The notes: generated by a model from the letters alone, not told the origin. Shown: positions 25,101 through 47,901, counted from the stretch's first letter. The stretch is DNA of 64,000 nucleotides from Merluccius polli (GCA_030340625.1 JAOPHQ010005794.1:1-64000); one strand, 5' to 3'. A program made the numbers and translations.

Positions 25101-25521
25101 AGTAATCCAGTGTTTTCGTTGAACTCTAACACTTCTTTATAACCCAGTAGGCCTGTCTATGTCATTATCAATACATTTTAGAACAAGACTGACTGTATTG
25201 TATCATCATAAAGTATAAACCCCAGTGCATATTTTACTTTATTCAGTAACAACGTAGTTCACATTGTTTGTTGTTGACATCCTTTTGAGGAATAACCTGG
25301 TTAAAGTAACCATTCAATATACTTCAGCAATCTGTTGGGAAGGGGTCTAATGTATAAGCTAGGTTGTTCATTGACGTAATGGGTTTTGGAGTATTACTTT
25401 TTACTAATGTACTTTACTAATGTATACTAATGTAAGAGAGATTATATTAAAAAAAATTAAAACAAATAAAAACAGGCAGGCAGGTCGGTGGGAGGGCGGC
25501 GCCCTATGGGCGCTGGGGCGC

Positions 25522-25557
<36 letters not shown>

Positions 25558-25645
25558 TGTATATATATATTATTATTATTATTATTAGCAATAATAATAA
25601 TAAATAATAATAATAATAATAACTGTATATATATACAATTATTAT

Positions 25646-25679
<34 letters not shown>

Positions 25680-26235
25680 TTAAGTTTATGCGCCTACTGA
25701 AGAAGCGGGTATGTTCATGTTAGGGAATCCTCTCTTTGATGATGAGATCAAAGGGCAGCTTATGCTTTTAGCAGTATTACGGTACATCAGTACATGTAGG
25801 AGGAGGGCTCGTGCAGGGCGGGGTTTACATGTCCTAACTGCTGCGGGGACCAACGTTGACTTCTCCCTTGTCCGATGTGACTCGTTTTTTCGTTTACCAA
25901 ACACCATTTCAGTATTTGACGGTAGGAGGTAACTTCACTAATACACATTTAACCTTTAACAAGACTCTGACGCGGTGTGTTTAATGGTTTAACGCCGTCT
26001 CGCGCGGTTTCCTCTTTGGCAATACAGGCTCATAGGCTCTGTGTTTACGTCACGTTAAACACCACGTGATGCACACTGACTTGTGTGTAGGCTACTTGTG
26101 ATGCATACGTAATACCCTGTAATGTGTAATTGTTATACGTACACTCGCAACGACGCACAGTGAGGACGGCAGTCGCTTTGCTTTGGACGGTGGTTGACGC
26201 GCCCCTCTCCCTGTAGCTTGTGTGTATTACCAGTC
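22124..26235. other. Intergenic stretch between copine B and copine C
   Basis: No gene is supported. It holds the 3' flank of copine B, mostly unique A/T-rich sequence, a C-run near 24420, and an (AAT)n/(ATT)n cluster at 25526-25681 whose parts are inverted relative to each other around TATATATA. The last 200 bases before copine C contain CG dinucleotides, TTACGTCACG (26046-26055) and CACGTG (26062-26067), which could be CRE-like and E-box sites. Confidence 0.6.
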
Positions 26236-34171
<7,936 letters not shown>

Positions 34172-36940
34172 TTGTTCACGATGGGGGAGCTTGGGGTTAC
34201 GGGGGGAACTCAACGTCCAGCACCCAAAGAAGTACCAGATAGACCACAAGGTTCCTCAAGATCCTGAGCCGGACTTTCACCTGACCCCATGAAGCAAGCT
34301 TTTCTAGTGTAACTTCCTGAATCACTACGCACATAAGACAGCATGTTCTGCAAGCCTTCTGCGCCAAAAGTTGCCTATGTTGCCTGGCCCCCCTCTCGAC
34401 TGCACCCCAATGAGTGACCAAGCAAACTCGCACTGTTGGACCAGTTTGCATTTACCAATCGGAAAAGGGATTTTTCTCAATATATTGTATACAAAGCGTG
34501 AGCAAGATGTTGTTAGTCGTTATCCCTTGTATGTTTAGATCTCTATAGCATAATGTAACGGACACGTATACACAGTACAATTTATTATCGTTAGAAACTC
34601 TTGAAAATGCTCTTGCCAAGATGTGTTTTTGTCACTTATCACACAACTATGCATGCATTAAACAGCTGTAGCTCCATAGAATTGTCTTTAGTAATAGCAT
34701 ACACATATATATATTGCATATACAAGATGTTGCCATATTAATCTGTATGGGGAGTTTGCACAAAAGTCATTTTATTAACAGTATTTGTTTTGTGTATATT
34801 TTTCACATTTTGTCATTGGCCAATTTTGTAACATTAGAGAAATATTAGGATGGTTTTGTCATTACACTGCTATTCCTTTGCTTTCTATTAGTTGATTAGG
34901 GTATATAGTTTCACACCTCAGGAATGTTTGAATAATCACAATCTAGGACACCCATAATGTTTCCATTGTGCATCATCATCACGTATAAATAAATGTAATA
35001 AATGCTATGCTTAATTCGGTTTGATTATATTCATTTTTGCCAGACTTTCCAATAAGCATTAATATTTGCGTTTTATATGATATACTCTTTATGTTTAGTT
35101 TAGTTTTTTATTATTATTGTGTCATGCATTAGCATGCCCAGTCCACAAGGGCTTACAAGACACCATTATAAAACAGACTGACCAAAAATCAAAAGTAGAT
35201 GCTAAACAATACTAACATTAACAATATAAACCATCCTGACGATTCATCCAGGCTTTAGTAACACAAGAGGCTAACATATGAACATTAAAGGTAAACAAAC
35301 ATTCCATCCTGGCATCTTCATTACCCCAAAATATTTCAGGGTTTTGAGCAAACAGTTCATTTACAACAGGTACTCTTAGTTCATCATAGAAGGGACAGTA
35401 TAAAAGAAAATGAGATTCATTCTCCACTTCTCGTAAATCACAAAGTTCACAAAGTCTCTGTTCCTCTGGGATATTTTTAAATCTGCCGACCTCAAGTGCC
35501 AGGGGAAGGATTCCCATTCTTAAGGGCAATCAAGGATCTCTGATTTCTTGGTAAATTTGTTTTAACATATAATTCTGTTTCATAATTATGCTTGATTTGG
35601 ACATATGTCCCGTAATTTCGGTTTTAACATTATATCATTTAACCATTTTTCATTGAACCCGAGAAGTAACTTTTTTCTAATTTTGGTTATGCTGTATGAT
35701 AAATTATTTCTATAGATATACTGAAAATCGGCTTCTTCAAAGACAGCATGAATCTCTGCGGCCCATGGAGAGTTCTGGACTTTACTCCAAAGGAAAACCT
35801 TCTTATTGATCATGTCATCTGACATATTAATAAAACGATTCCACAGTCTAATCATATCACACTTTCTCCTTATTATACAGGAATCCAGCCCATGTCACCC
35901 GGAGCAGCCAAAGAGGGAACATATTTATGAATACCCAGAAAACAGCGTATAGCTCTGTTTTGTACTGCATCTGAAATCCTTCTTTCTTTAAATCCCCATA
36001 CGCCAGCAGCATAATTCACAATGGGAGAAACAAAAGGAATCATACAATTGAGAGTAAGTAGAATAACCAAGGTCTTTACATATTTTTAACTTGTTAACAA
36101 CGGAACCCAAATCTCTGCCAGCTGAATCAGCCAGGAGTTTAATTCCATTTTCATAATTCATAAATTAAGTGGAAATCCTAAATATTTATAAACAGATGTA
36201 TTTTCTAATGGCATAGGCCTATCAGAAAAAGTAAAGATTTTCTCACTTCTTGGGACACCTTTTTTTCTAAAATGAATTATCTGTGTTGTACTCTGATTTA
36301 TGGGCAGACTCCATCTGCAACACCAGGTCTGTAAAGTTTTATTTTATTTTATTTATTTTTTATTTTATTCTGTAAATCATCCTCCGATTCAGCCAGCAGA
36401 ACAATATCATCCGCGTACAACAAAGTACCCACAGTTAAATCATTCAAAGCTTCAATACTGCTTTTTTCAGCTTAGACTTATCAGCTTTCACTTCTTCCAA
36501 GGTAGGCTAATATCAATATTTTAAATGTCACAGCAATAGTAAATGACACATTTCACGCTTTGAGGATGGAGATAAGGCATGTATCCATCATACCTATGAT
36601 ATGATCTACGTTTTAAATATGGACGTCTACTCGGAATACAACTTATTTGCTGCTGCCTTCAGGAATAGCACCAAAACACTATTTGTTTAAAAAGCTGCAC
36701 ACCTGTCTATTGTACTTGGATGAAAGACAGGGCAGTTGGTACACATGGAAATGTCCTGGATATTTAACATTGTGTGGTATATAAAAAAGTAAAACAATCA
36801 GTTTTTAATAACCGTATCACTACAATCACGTACTTCCCCCATTCGGCTTGCCGTAGAAGTCAAAACGCGGAAGTAAAGTGATAGTTGGGGTGGGCCGGTT
36901 GGGGTGCTAAATAATGGAGGATGGGCATTATCATGGTGTA
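34172..36940. other. Intergenic stretch between copine C and serpin copy 1
   Basis: It holds the copine C 3' untranslated region (to about 35,020), a minus-strand LINE fragment (35218-36525), and a 140-bp sequence at 36690-36830 that recurs upstream of serpin copy 2. No host gene is supported. Confidence 0.7.
35218..36525 (-). mobile_element. LINE reverse transcriptase fragment, dead, minus strand
   Basis: On the minus strand 36406-36417 encodes YADD within LYADDIVLLAESEDDL, the reverse transcriptase active site. Downstream pieces include IVNYAAGVWGFKERRISDAV and NRAIRCFLGIHKYVPSL, and near the end RLCELCDLREVENESHFLLY. These are typical of the end of a non-LTR element protein. Several frames are needed to read it, so it is broken. 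Confidence 0.8.
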
Positions 36941-36959
36941 GGCGTTTCCCAACTTCATG

Positions 36960-37048
36960 TCAACACATACCGTCGAGATTATCTACTAACACCTCTTTTC
37001 CCTTTCGCTGGTCACTTGGCAAGGACAGACGCACACTCACACTCATTT
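36960..37048 (+). other. Probable 5' untranslated exon of serpin copy 1
   Basis: GGACAGACGCACACTCACAC followed by TCATTT|GTAAGTAG matches a sequence at 54740-54768 before serpin copy 2. A 5' untranslated exon spliced to an acceptor TTGTATCAG just before the ATG is the simplest reading. The left border is uncertain. Confidence 0.5.
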
Positions 37049-37887
37049 GTAAGTAGTCTTATATGGCGTTGAAACAATATGGTCCATGACTTTATTAAAA
37101 CTGAGTAGAATAAGGATTGTGGAAAGTGTAATGGACACTGTAATTTGACCCAGTTTTGAGTAAATGAGAAATAAACGGTTGATGAGAATAGTTATCACTG
37201 TCTGACATGTGAAATGCTAACGTCATAGGATTATTAAAACATTTGCTTTACAATGGTAGCAATTGAAATGACAGCTCGTTTGTTAGCAAGGCTATCTAAA
37301 GCTGTGGTCCGCGAAATATTGAATAAAACCCCTACATAATGTATCAAAAATAGAAACTTGTAAAATCAAAACAAGCTGAGATACTGAGATAATTATTCAC
37401 AGTGTCATTTTTTTCAAAGGGGGACATAACTTGACAGTTCATTGAGCCACTAGGGGGCGCACAAGATTTCCAAAGCATTGTATTAATACATTTCCCTGGC
37501 AAGTAATACAAGGATAATATATATATTTTTCGGGTACACGTTCAATGGGTTATATTCAGGTTGCGAACTATAACAATGGTAGGGGGTCCTTGTAAATATG
37601 TATCCATTGTAAGGGGTCCCTGGCTTGAAAAAGGCAGAGAACCCCTGATCTAAAGTGATGTTATTAAGACAAACCTTTGCGCTTTCTTTGTATCAGACAC
37701 AATGGCATCATCATCATCATCAACCCCTTTGGCCGAGGCCAACACCGCCTTTTCCCTGGCGTTGTTCAAAAAGATCAGCGAGGACAACAAGGCCGGCAAT
37801 GTCTTCTACTCTCCTCTCAGCATCTCTTCGGCCCTGGCCATGGTGCTGCTGGGGGCCAGGGGGAACACCGCCACACAGATGTCAGAG

Positions 37888-37888
37888 G

Positions 37889-37937
<49 letters not shown>
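37888..37937. repeat. (CA)n directly at the serpin copy 1 exon 1 donor
   Basis: The donor GTATACACAC runs straight into about 23 CA units. Copy 2 has the same arrangement with a shorter tract at 55446-55470. Confidence 0.95.
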
Positions 37938-37939
<2 letters not shown>

Positions 37940-38430
37940 TATATGTGTGTAAGTATTGATGTAAAAAGATTTTGTATAATTATAATAAATAAAATTGTGG
38001 TTGCAAGTTCACATCTAACTAATTACACAGTAATGTACGGGTTCATTACACAGATGCAGTGAAATGAAGTGGGCATCATTCTTGTTGGTGGAGCAATAAT
38101 GGTGTAACGTTGGTGCAACGTTCGTAACAACAGGAATGTTGTAATTAGAGGAAATAAATTAAATGCTTTGCATCACATTTCCATTTTTGAGGGTGGGGCC
38201 ATTCTTTAAGAAACATTCCACAGTTGGTGACATGATTGATAACATGATATGATAACATGCTCATGTGGACGACTTGCCCCTTTTGTAAACTAAAAGTCAA
38301 AGATGAATCTGTGAGGCTTCACAGCATGCAAACCTATTCACATTTTTATAGTATGAATCATTGTAGTTTTTTCACACTGTCAGCACAACGCAGACTGTTC
38401 TCTGAACCCCCACTCCCTTTTTTGTCTTAC

Positions 38431-39226
<796 letters not shown>

Positions 39227-41036
39227 GTGTGAAAGTGTACACCCTGTTGAACCGCGCAGCCATCCTCATGACCTCAACTGTTTAGTTGCATTTTTTCTTG
39301 TGAACACACACACACACACACACAGCATGCACACAGTTGAACTTCCCAGCCAGCTTCATGATCACAAGTCACTGCCACCTCCAGGTGCTCTGCTTCTCCA
39401 AGGCCGAGGGGCCGCGACAGGCAGCGCCCCAGCAGGTGCAGATGCAGCAGCAGATGAGTCACGGAAATCTGCCACCCTTTCTGCTCCAGAAGATGGTAAC
39501 AGGACCAAAAACCTGTCAAACAGAACCATATTCTACCAGTTAGCTTACCTTACACTAACAGGTGGCTGGTTGGTGTGGCCGGTGAAGGGGGACTTTTTAA
39601 GGGACTTAAAAAAGGCATTATTAACCCCCCAAAAATAACATGGCTCCTTTCTTCTCTTCCGTTGCTCTGCTATGACATTCTCAGACAAGCCAGAGAGCCA
39701 GCGGGAAATGTTCTGGGATGTTATGAGACGCTATGGGATGCTGTGTAAGGTGCTGCTTCTTTACTAATGGGAGGCCTTCATCCCCAAATCTGGACTTGTT
39801 GAGTTTGCTTTGTTTGACTTTTTGTTTTCTTTCTTGCTGTCTCTATATGAAAACTACAGGAAGCCACAATCGTTGTTATTACAATACCGATTGAACTGGT
39901 GAAGACTTCTCACTTCAGCTCTTCACCAGAACATTCTAACAATGCATTGGAATCTAAATAATACAACTTCTCGTATTTCTACAATATCTCTACAATATTT
40001 CACTTGCAAATGTTTGACTCTGCTTTGCCTGTGGGCTATGTCAAAGTCAATGGCAATTTCTTGTTACTTGTTACTTACTCGGTTCTAGTTTGTGTTGTGT
40101 AAGCATGTGGGTGGCGGAACGCAGCTGTACAACTACCTTGCTGGTTGATGGGGGAAGCGGCAACCTGCTACGCAATCCGTCCTCTCCATCTCAGACAGTG
40201 GTCTAACATTGTGTCCCCCCCCCTTAGGCTTTGCAGCACCAGAAGGGCGGGGATGACGTCAACGCCAACTTCTCCAAACTGCTGAGTGAGCTCAACAAGC
40301 AAGGAGCGCTGTACTCCCTCAGTCTGGCCAACAGGCTGTACTGGAGAGCAGAATTTCCAGTTTGTTCAGGTGAGTCTTACAACTAAAAATACCATTCTAA
40401 ACTGGCCTAATGTATATAATGCAAGTATATGGTAATTTAAGGGATGGTATCTGACAGAAATCAAGTATTTTATTTCTCTCTGCCATTTCAAACCATGTTT
40501 TCCATAATTTTAGGCCACCATTTCTATTCCAAATTAGTTTAGACTACAAAAGTGGGTACTCCTGTTTTACGTTACCATCTTCATGACTTTGTGACCTCAT
40601 GACACTACTCGAAGACAATACATGATTATATTGAATTGTTGCCCAGCACTAACTTTTGAGCATATCGCGAGGATGAATGAGTGATGGCATGAATACGTCA
40701 ATTAAAATCAAAAGTACACTGGCTCATCATCTCATCATGTGACTTTCCTAACGGGGCTTATTTATCATCCAGCTACAGGGATTATGCTAAATGATTACAT
40801 AATGCTGAATGTTGTGGATTGGTTGGTTGTTTCCAGGAGTTCCTAGACGAAACCAGGAAGTACTACAATGCAGAGCTCCAGTCTGTGGACTTCCAACACA
40901 AAGCAGAGGAGGCCAGGGTGGAGATCAACACCTGGGTGGAGAAACAGACGCAAGGTGGATCACTCACACACGCACGCACGCAGTTTTTCCAGTACAACCA
41001 CAACTCTGTGATTACAACCTCTCGATTCGGTCATTA

Positions 41037-41320
41037 GCTGGGTTTCCATCCAAATGTAATGCAAATTTTAACCACATTTTCAGAAAATCGTCAAAAGAAA
41101 ATGCGATTTTATGCACGTTTCCATTCACTACTGATGATTTCTGTTTGTCATTATTTATTCGCATTCACATTCGCTGAATCTATTTCCATTGCACTTTGTC
41201 GCATTTCCCCTAATCTATACACCACCTCCACCTCCTTCAAGCATCAAAACTTTTTCGAATTTTCAGTGTTTCCACCAGCAATTGAAAATGCGAATAAAAA
41301 CAGGTGGATGGAAACGCACC
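41037..41320. mobile_element. Miniature element in serpin copy 1 intron 4
   Basis: The ends GGGTTTCCATCCAAATG and GGTGGATGGAAACGCACC are roughly inverted. The interior repeats GCGAATAAA/TTTATTCGC-like motifs. Copy 2 lacks it. Confidence 0.55.
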
Positions 41321-42569
41321 TACTGCAACTTCACAAATGTACTCTTTTGCATCAACGCAACAATGCGCCAAATTGAATGGTGGATTTGGAGAAATGGTGA
41401 CACCCCTACTCTTGTGTTATCTTAGTGTAAGTGAACCCCCTGTTTCAGGTCGAATTCGAATACTATGAGATTTTAAAAAATGCATTTTGCATTTGAGAGT
41501 TCTAGAGAGGAGGGGGGACATGTTATCCCCATGGTTACGACCCACGCCAACTTTGTGATACTTTTTTTCAAGCTAGTACCTTCGTTGTGTATGAGCGTTA
41601 AAATGAGCAATGTTGTATATGAAATGCGTGGTGTTATACTGTTATACCGAGAAGCATAACCCTCTCTCGGACGCGGCCATCAACATCAACCACTGCCCAT
41701 CGGGGTTCCTTGCAATTTTTCTTAACTTTTTTGACTCTGTCTTTGCTCACCCAGATAAAATCAAGGACCTGTTGAAACCCGGTGTGGTCGACTCGCTGAC
41801 CATACTGGTGCTGGTCAACGCCATTTACTTCAAGGGCAAGTGGGACAAACAGTTCAAGGAGCAAGCCACCCGTGACACTCCCTTCAAACTGAACAAGGTA
41901 ACGCTACCGGCACGGAGCCAAAGGTAGGGTTGTTTCACCGCTGCCATCTTGGGACGCCAGCCAACACCCAATGCAAATCTGATTGCAGGCTATGACTTGT
42001 AACAGTCAGCATTGCTTGCGTGAGAATTGTTATTGTGTCAGGTTCTGTTTAAATCGTAGGATGTTCGAGAGAGATCATATTTCATGATATACCAGCTTCA
42101 GATGTCCTTGCAGAGGGGAAAAATATGTTTGTTGAATAGAGAAAACATCTCCAAACATCTAAGATGAAAACATGTATCTCTTTATCCACCTCAAGCTTAA
42201 CAAAAAGTCTCTTTTAAATCCTGACCTATTTTCAAAATGGTCAGTGTGTTCTTAAGAACCAGTCTTGACACAGATAGATAAATAGGCGAACAGATAGAGC
42301 ACCATAATGAATGGGACGGACACACCCGTTTTCTCTACATAAAGAGGAATGGCTGCGTGACGGAGGGGCGTGGCCTTGACTAGGAGTGCCTGTGTTGCGA
42401 AACAATGCAGGCCCCTCAACACCAGCGCTGTCAAAAGTTTCTTGATTGTGCTGATTGTTCATCACATTTATGAATGATCAAATTCAAATAATGCCAACCA
42501 GCTTTCATCATCTTTGCCATTAGAAAGAGAGACGGTAAGTCACACCTTAGATTAGATTTGGAGTGTGTA

Positions 42570-42690
42570 AAGTCAATTTTATTTGTATAGCCCTTAATCA
42601 CAGTTACAGTCAAAGGGCTTTACAGGCCATATATTTATGATGCCCCTTAACCCGCAAAGGGCAAGGAAAAACTTCCACAACGAACAATGC
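42570..42690. repeat. Dispersed repeat (TTTTATTTGTATAGCCC type)
   Basis: TCAATTTTATTTGTATAGCC, then CAAAGGGCTTTACAGGCC, then GGGCAAGGAAAAACTTCC is a repeat pattern common in teleost introns. The family is not named here. Confidence 0.5.
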
Positions 42691-43888
42691 AGGATGCAGG
42701 CTACCTACCTGTTGATTGCATATCAATCTAATTATATTTTTATATAATTAACCCCATCATTTGCTATCTCTTTGTAACATTTCCAATTGTTTTAACTTGT
42801 TTGTGGTTCATTCTTATTTTGTATTTCAAACATAGAGGATGCAAGCAGCATTTAAAATGGCGGCTAGAATCCATTGATGAAAAATCCATGAGAATAGCAA
42901 ACTGTGTTTTCATTTAATGCACATGCTGAATTCACATGCTCAAAATGGATGCACTAGCAGCCTCCTAAATAGCTATTATTATTATTATTATGAATAATAT
43001 TAATATACTATGAATGCATAACCCTGCTTGTGTTTTGTTTCACCCTCAGAACGACACTAAGACGGTGAAGATGATGTTCCAAACAGCAAAATTCCCTCTT
43101 GCCTTCATCTCTGAGGCCAATTGCCAGGTAACCCCATCTTACTATTCAAACTATCAGTTGTTATCAGCTGAATATTCAGTAAGGTGCTTAGCTATGTAAA
43201 CAGTGTACTGGACTCATTCTTTATGAGCTGTAACTGGTGCAATCCTCTGCGTTTCACCATAATTACAATGCCATATTAATATGTAATTGTTCTTTAGAAT
43301 ATATCCACTTAGCTATAGTTACATGTATATGTTTCCTATTTTATGTTTACTCCTGATTGTACTTTTTGTGTTTATATTTTGTACTTTTTATTCTATTTTT
43401 AATCTTATTTTTCTATCTTGAGCAGAGCAATTGTGACAGTTTTCTTTGGATTAACACAGTACTCTGAATGTGTTGGTAAAGATCCTGGAGATGCCCTATG
43501 AAGGCAAAGAACTCAGCATGCTCATCTTCCTGCCTAATGACATGGAGGACAGTACAACCGGCCTGGAGAAGGTAGGAACTGTGCATACGAAGTACTCACT
43601 GTCATATAAACTACCAGTATTAAAGTACCAGTGAACCCAAAATCATGTATTTTTGTGTCAAACGTCCTGTATTTTGTCACTGTTACTAATCTGTTGCTAA
43701 TAATGTATATCAGAAAATAAATACTGTGTAAAATCCTATGTTTTTGACAGTCCGCACCAACCAGTTTGTGAATGCTCTACTCTGCTGCCAACTCGGGTCC
43801 CGTTGTTTCTGTAACGTCGAAGTGCCGTTTCAGAGGCACTTCGACACAACAAAGGGACACCGATGGCGAGAGTATGCTAACATCACGG

Positions 43889-43992
43889 TCAGGGCCGGCT
43901 CTAGGCATAGGCGACATAGGCGGTCGCCTAGGGCGCCATCTGCTGGAGGGGCGCCACGAGGCACCCTTGGGGCCCCCCCCCCCCCCCCCCTC
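43889..43992. mobile_element. hAT-like miniature element fragment in serpin copy 1 intron 7
   Basis: CAGGGCCGGCTCTAGGCATA begins exactly where copy 1 departs from copy 2 (CATCACGGT|...). It continues through GGCGCCATCTGCTGGAGGGG to a C-run, after which both copies agree again (CTCTGGGCAGCGGTTCA). The right end is lost. Confidence 0.65.
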
Positions 43993-44655
43993 CCTCTGGG
44001 CAGCGGTTCATTTTGATGACTGTGTCCTAGAGAGAGCTTCCACATTCGCTCATTATAACGCTCATTATAATGCTCATATTCAATGACGTGTACTAGCTTA
44101 AAAAAAAATATCACAAAGGTGCTGTAGGTTGTAACCATGGGGACAACACCTCCCCCCTCCTTCCTAGAACTCTCAGCCCGAAAATGTTGTTTTGTTATTT
44201 CACGAATTCGAGCTGAAACAGGCGGTTCACTTACGCTTTAAACAGTACACACACGGATATATTCAAATTAACCGTCCCTCACAATTGTATTCCTTCAGCT
44301 GGAAGCGCAGATGACCTATGAGAACTTCATGGAGTGGACCCGGCCAGATATGATGGACGAGATGGAGCTGCGGGTGGGCCTGCCGCGATTCAAGATGACA
44401 CAGACCTACGACATGAAAGATCTGCTGGTCAGCATGGGCATGGTGGACGCCTTTGACATGGGCCTCAGTGACTTCTCTGGTAGGGACCACACATGGATCA
44501 CAAGATCCAAATGTATTAGGATATCCTACAAAACACTATTTGGATGGGCCATATTATTTGCTTTAAAATTTGAATTTATAATGTGCTTTATGCTTTTAAG
44601 AACACAGCACACTGTACATAACTTACTAGACAACAAATAACACAACAAACTACAC

Positions 44656-45837
44656 CAGCGGTCCCCAACCCCCAGGCCGCGGACCGGTACCGGTCCGTGG
44701 GTCATTTGGTACCGGTCCGCAGAGAAAGAATAAATAACTTACATTATTTCCGTTTTATTTATTATCTGAGTCTGAACGATGTTTTATTTTGAAAAATGAC
44801 CGGATTCCCTCCGTTACATCTGTCTATGACTCACTCTTGATGCTTGTCTCAGTCACGTGATACGTTGCCGATATTTGCCGTGATACGTTGCCATTAGGGT
44901 TGCCTTGTCCATCGTGATGGCTGACTGACATCACGATGGAGAGCCACCATCGTGATGCCACGCCCCCCTCGTCCGACACACACTAATCCTATAGTCTCTT
45001 CTATAGTTATTACTTTGCAGGGATTGCTCTGTAAATAAATTGAAAACATAACTAATGGTCCATATAAAGTGCTGTGAGTTAACTAGGGCTGCCCCCTAAT
45101 AGTCGACAGAGGCTTAGTCGATCGACGGAGGCTTAGTCGAATACGTTTTCATTAGTCGAGCAAAAAGTAAAACATAAAAATAAGAAGGCATGAGCATCGC
45201 AAACCGAATACATCCGTGGTCGCAACAAGCCCTGATTTAACTAATCACTGCAGGCATACTGACCAATACACCTGGGCAGGTAAACACCTAGAACACCGCT
45301 AGACACACGGGACTAATACCGGTGATCTCGGCTTTAGTTCCCCGTGTCTGATCGCTGTAATTCGGAGCGTGAATATCAGTTGAATATCTAATATATTTTT
45401 AACTTTAAAAAACACTTTAGTATTTTTTAAGCCGATAGTCGCACATCCCTCGTAACTACGCCGTGAAGGTGAACCCTCCCGGACTCCGCTATTAACATGA
45501 ACCGCTCCGCCGAAGGAGCCGCACATCCACACGCACCGGACACCAGAATACAAACAAACATGTTTTCCATAAAGTTGTTATATGGTTAAATACGATTAGT
45601 GTGAATGAATACGAAGGGTTCATGTCTCCTTCCTGGTCCAGAACCGCTTGGTCCATGCCGTTAATAGGTGGCCCGCTTCGTGCGTGTGCTTGTAAAAATG
45701 CCTGTAATTAATTGTTCGCAATTAACGCGATTATTTGACACCTCTAAAAATAAAAAATATTTATGTAAAGGCCGATCCGTGAAAATATTGGGTAACATTA
45801 AACCGGTCCGTGGCGCAAAAAAGGTTGGGGACCGCTG
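44656..45837. mobile_element. hAT element with target duplication in serpin copy 1 intron 8
   Basis: The ends CAGCGGTCCCCAACC and GGTTGGGGACCGCTG are inverted. Flanks AACTACAC (44648-44655) and ATCTACAC (45838-45845) are an 8-bp duplication with one mismatch. Serpin copy 2 shows the empty site ATCTACACCATTTAC near 63181. Inside, from about 45087, lies part of a second element starting AGGGCTGCCCCCTAATAGTC. No transposase frame remains. Confidence 0.88.
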
Positions 45838-47074
45838 ATCTACACCATTTACTAAATAAAAGTTGTGTAAAAGTGTAAAATAAACCATTCAATAAAGGGC
45901 TGCCACTGCTGAGGTTACACTACCCTGGCCAAACACACGGTCATGAATGATTGACTCATTCGGAGCCAACGGTAGCTCACACCACCACCATGGCTCCCTT
46001 ATCATGTGTACCAAAGAGCAGCTGGAAAACTCAACACCTCCTCCTCCCTGACAGGCATGTCCTCGGCCAACAACCTGGTTCTGTCCAAGGTGGTCCACAA
46101 GGCCTTCGTGGAGGTCAACGAGGAGGGCACCGAGGCCGCCGCCGCTACCGCCGGCATAATGATGTTGCGATGCGCCAGAATCACCACCCCCTTTGTCGCT
46201 GACCACCCCTTCCTCTTCTTCATCCGCCACAACCCCAGCAAGAGCATCCTGTTCGCTGGCCGGTACTCCTCGCCCGAGTGAGGGAGGGCGGGGCTGTCAT
46301 GCGTGTGTGTGTGTGTGAGAGCCTCTAGAGTACCTTGCATATCGCTACCTACATTCATTATTCATTCAGTTGTCTTTCAAAAACTGAGAAGTCCTGCCGT
46401 GCTAAAACTTGGGTGTTGCTGCAAGGTTGTAAAATTACACGGTATTAACATTGAGGTGGACTATGTTGGTGATGGGCAATCCTAGCTGTCTATTGCTTTG
46501 TCAACACTATGCTTCTAAACACGGATTTACTTGTATGATACACACTGGCCTTGCGCTGTATACGCTGTGTTTGTCACTCTCCAGCCTTAGGGTAACTGAT
46601 GGCCCACTATCTGCTGCATTAAGTCCTCCACCTAAACTCCTTTAATTCACAGTCCAATAAATGATGCAGATTACTTCGTCCTCACATGCTGGATTGTATT
46701 TGTCTAATACTATGGCACATATACACTAAACGCTGAATTGTATTCAACCAAAGATAACGTTATAAACCATGGAAAACATGAATGTGAGTGTGTGTGGAGC
46801 GGTGTTCTCTTGGTTAATAAAACAGTTTGGAAAGAATAATAAAGACTATAAATATTGTCAATAGTTAAGAGAGTTAATAGAAAAAAATGACAATGTAGGT
46901 AATGGTTTTTGTGACTTTATGCCTTAACAGAATGAATTGTGAAAAATTATATTTTGAAGTAACCTCATGCCCGCACAGAAATAAATAGCATTGGAAATGA
47001 TGGTCGTCCCTTTTTTTCAAATATATTATTATTACTATAAACTTGCATGTAACATTTTATGAACTAAGTACAAC

Positions 47075-47215
47075 CAGTGGCGGTTCTAGACCAGTTTTAA
47101 TGGGGGGGGCCAGGTTGGGGCCGGCTCCTCGTTCGGGGGGCCACAGGGGGATCCGGACTCAGAGTTACGGGGGCACTGCCCCCCCCCCCCCCCCCCCCCC
47201 CTAGAACCGCCACTG
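47075..47215. mobile_element. 141-bp hAT-type miniature element with perfect 8-bp target duplication
   Basis: The ends CAGTGGCGGTTCTAGA and CTAGAACCGCCACTG are inverted. AGTACAAC flanks both sides exactly (47067-47074 and 47216-47223). The interior is mostly G and C runs. Confidence 0.93.
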
Positions 47216-47886
47216 AGTACAACAGGCAGGGATTTTTATATTTTCATTTGCTAGGAAATGATTACGCGTAATCAGATTATATGAACATGATCAGATCTAA
47301 AATGCTGCATTTGGAGGCAGGGAGGCATCAAGTCATGTGACATGTCTCAACCTGCCTGCTGAGGAGCCTCCGACTAGGAAAGGAGTGAATGCATAGATAG
47401 AAGCATCCTTCGTTGGTCCAGATATCCCATAATCCTGTGCGACAAGAAAAACGAAAGGCGAGCAACAGCCCCGAGTTCGTATACAAAAATACGAAGTTAT
47501 ATTTTCTTTTTCTACCGAGAAATAGACAGTTTAGTGACTAAATATCCTTTCTATTTAGATGTATCATTCTTTATTAAGACATTTGACTTTACTTTTGCAA
47601 TGACAGACAAGGGGTGCACATTCCTTGCGTTTTCCATGACCTATAGTTTAACACGTTAACAAACAATAATCAATGAATCATTCATAATTAAGAAGATACA
47701 AAACGCACGTGTTTTTCTCAGTTCAACTTTTATTCAAACCGCACATTGGTGATGTGAAACATTAATGAATTGAGCACAAACCATTTAAACGAACAGAATA
47801 ATACATAATTAGTTATTATCCCTTGTCGTTTGTTGACAGCATGTCCGCACGTGCGCATTCACTACAAACCTGGCAACCCCGAAAAA

Positions 47887-47901
47887 TGACGTCACTTCCG
47901 G
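47887..47901. promoter_or_regulatory. CRE and ETS-like pair upstream of PIGM
   Basis: TGACGTCA (47887-47894) overlaps ACTTCCGG (47894-47901), a combination common in TATA-less housekeeping promoters. It lies 240 bp before the PIGM ATG. Function is inferred. Confidence 0.5.

Noticed and set aside
35218..36070. Minus-strand frames of 65-103 residues as small host genes
   Set aside because: They are parts of one LINE protein, with a YADD site further upstream, and need frame changes to join.
43482..43571. Serpin exon 7 starting at ACACAG|TACTCTG instead of GGTAAAG|ATCCTGG
   Set aside because: The upstream acceptor gives the wrong phase with exon 6 and would break the frame; the downstream one keeps ILEMPYEGKEL.
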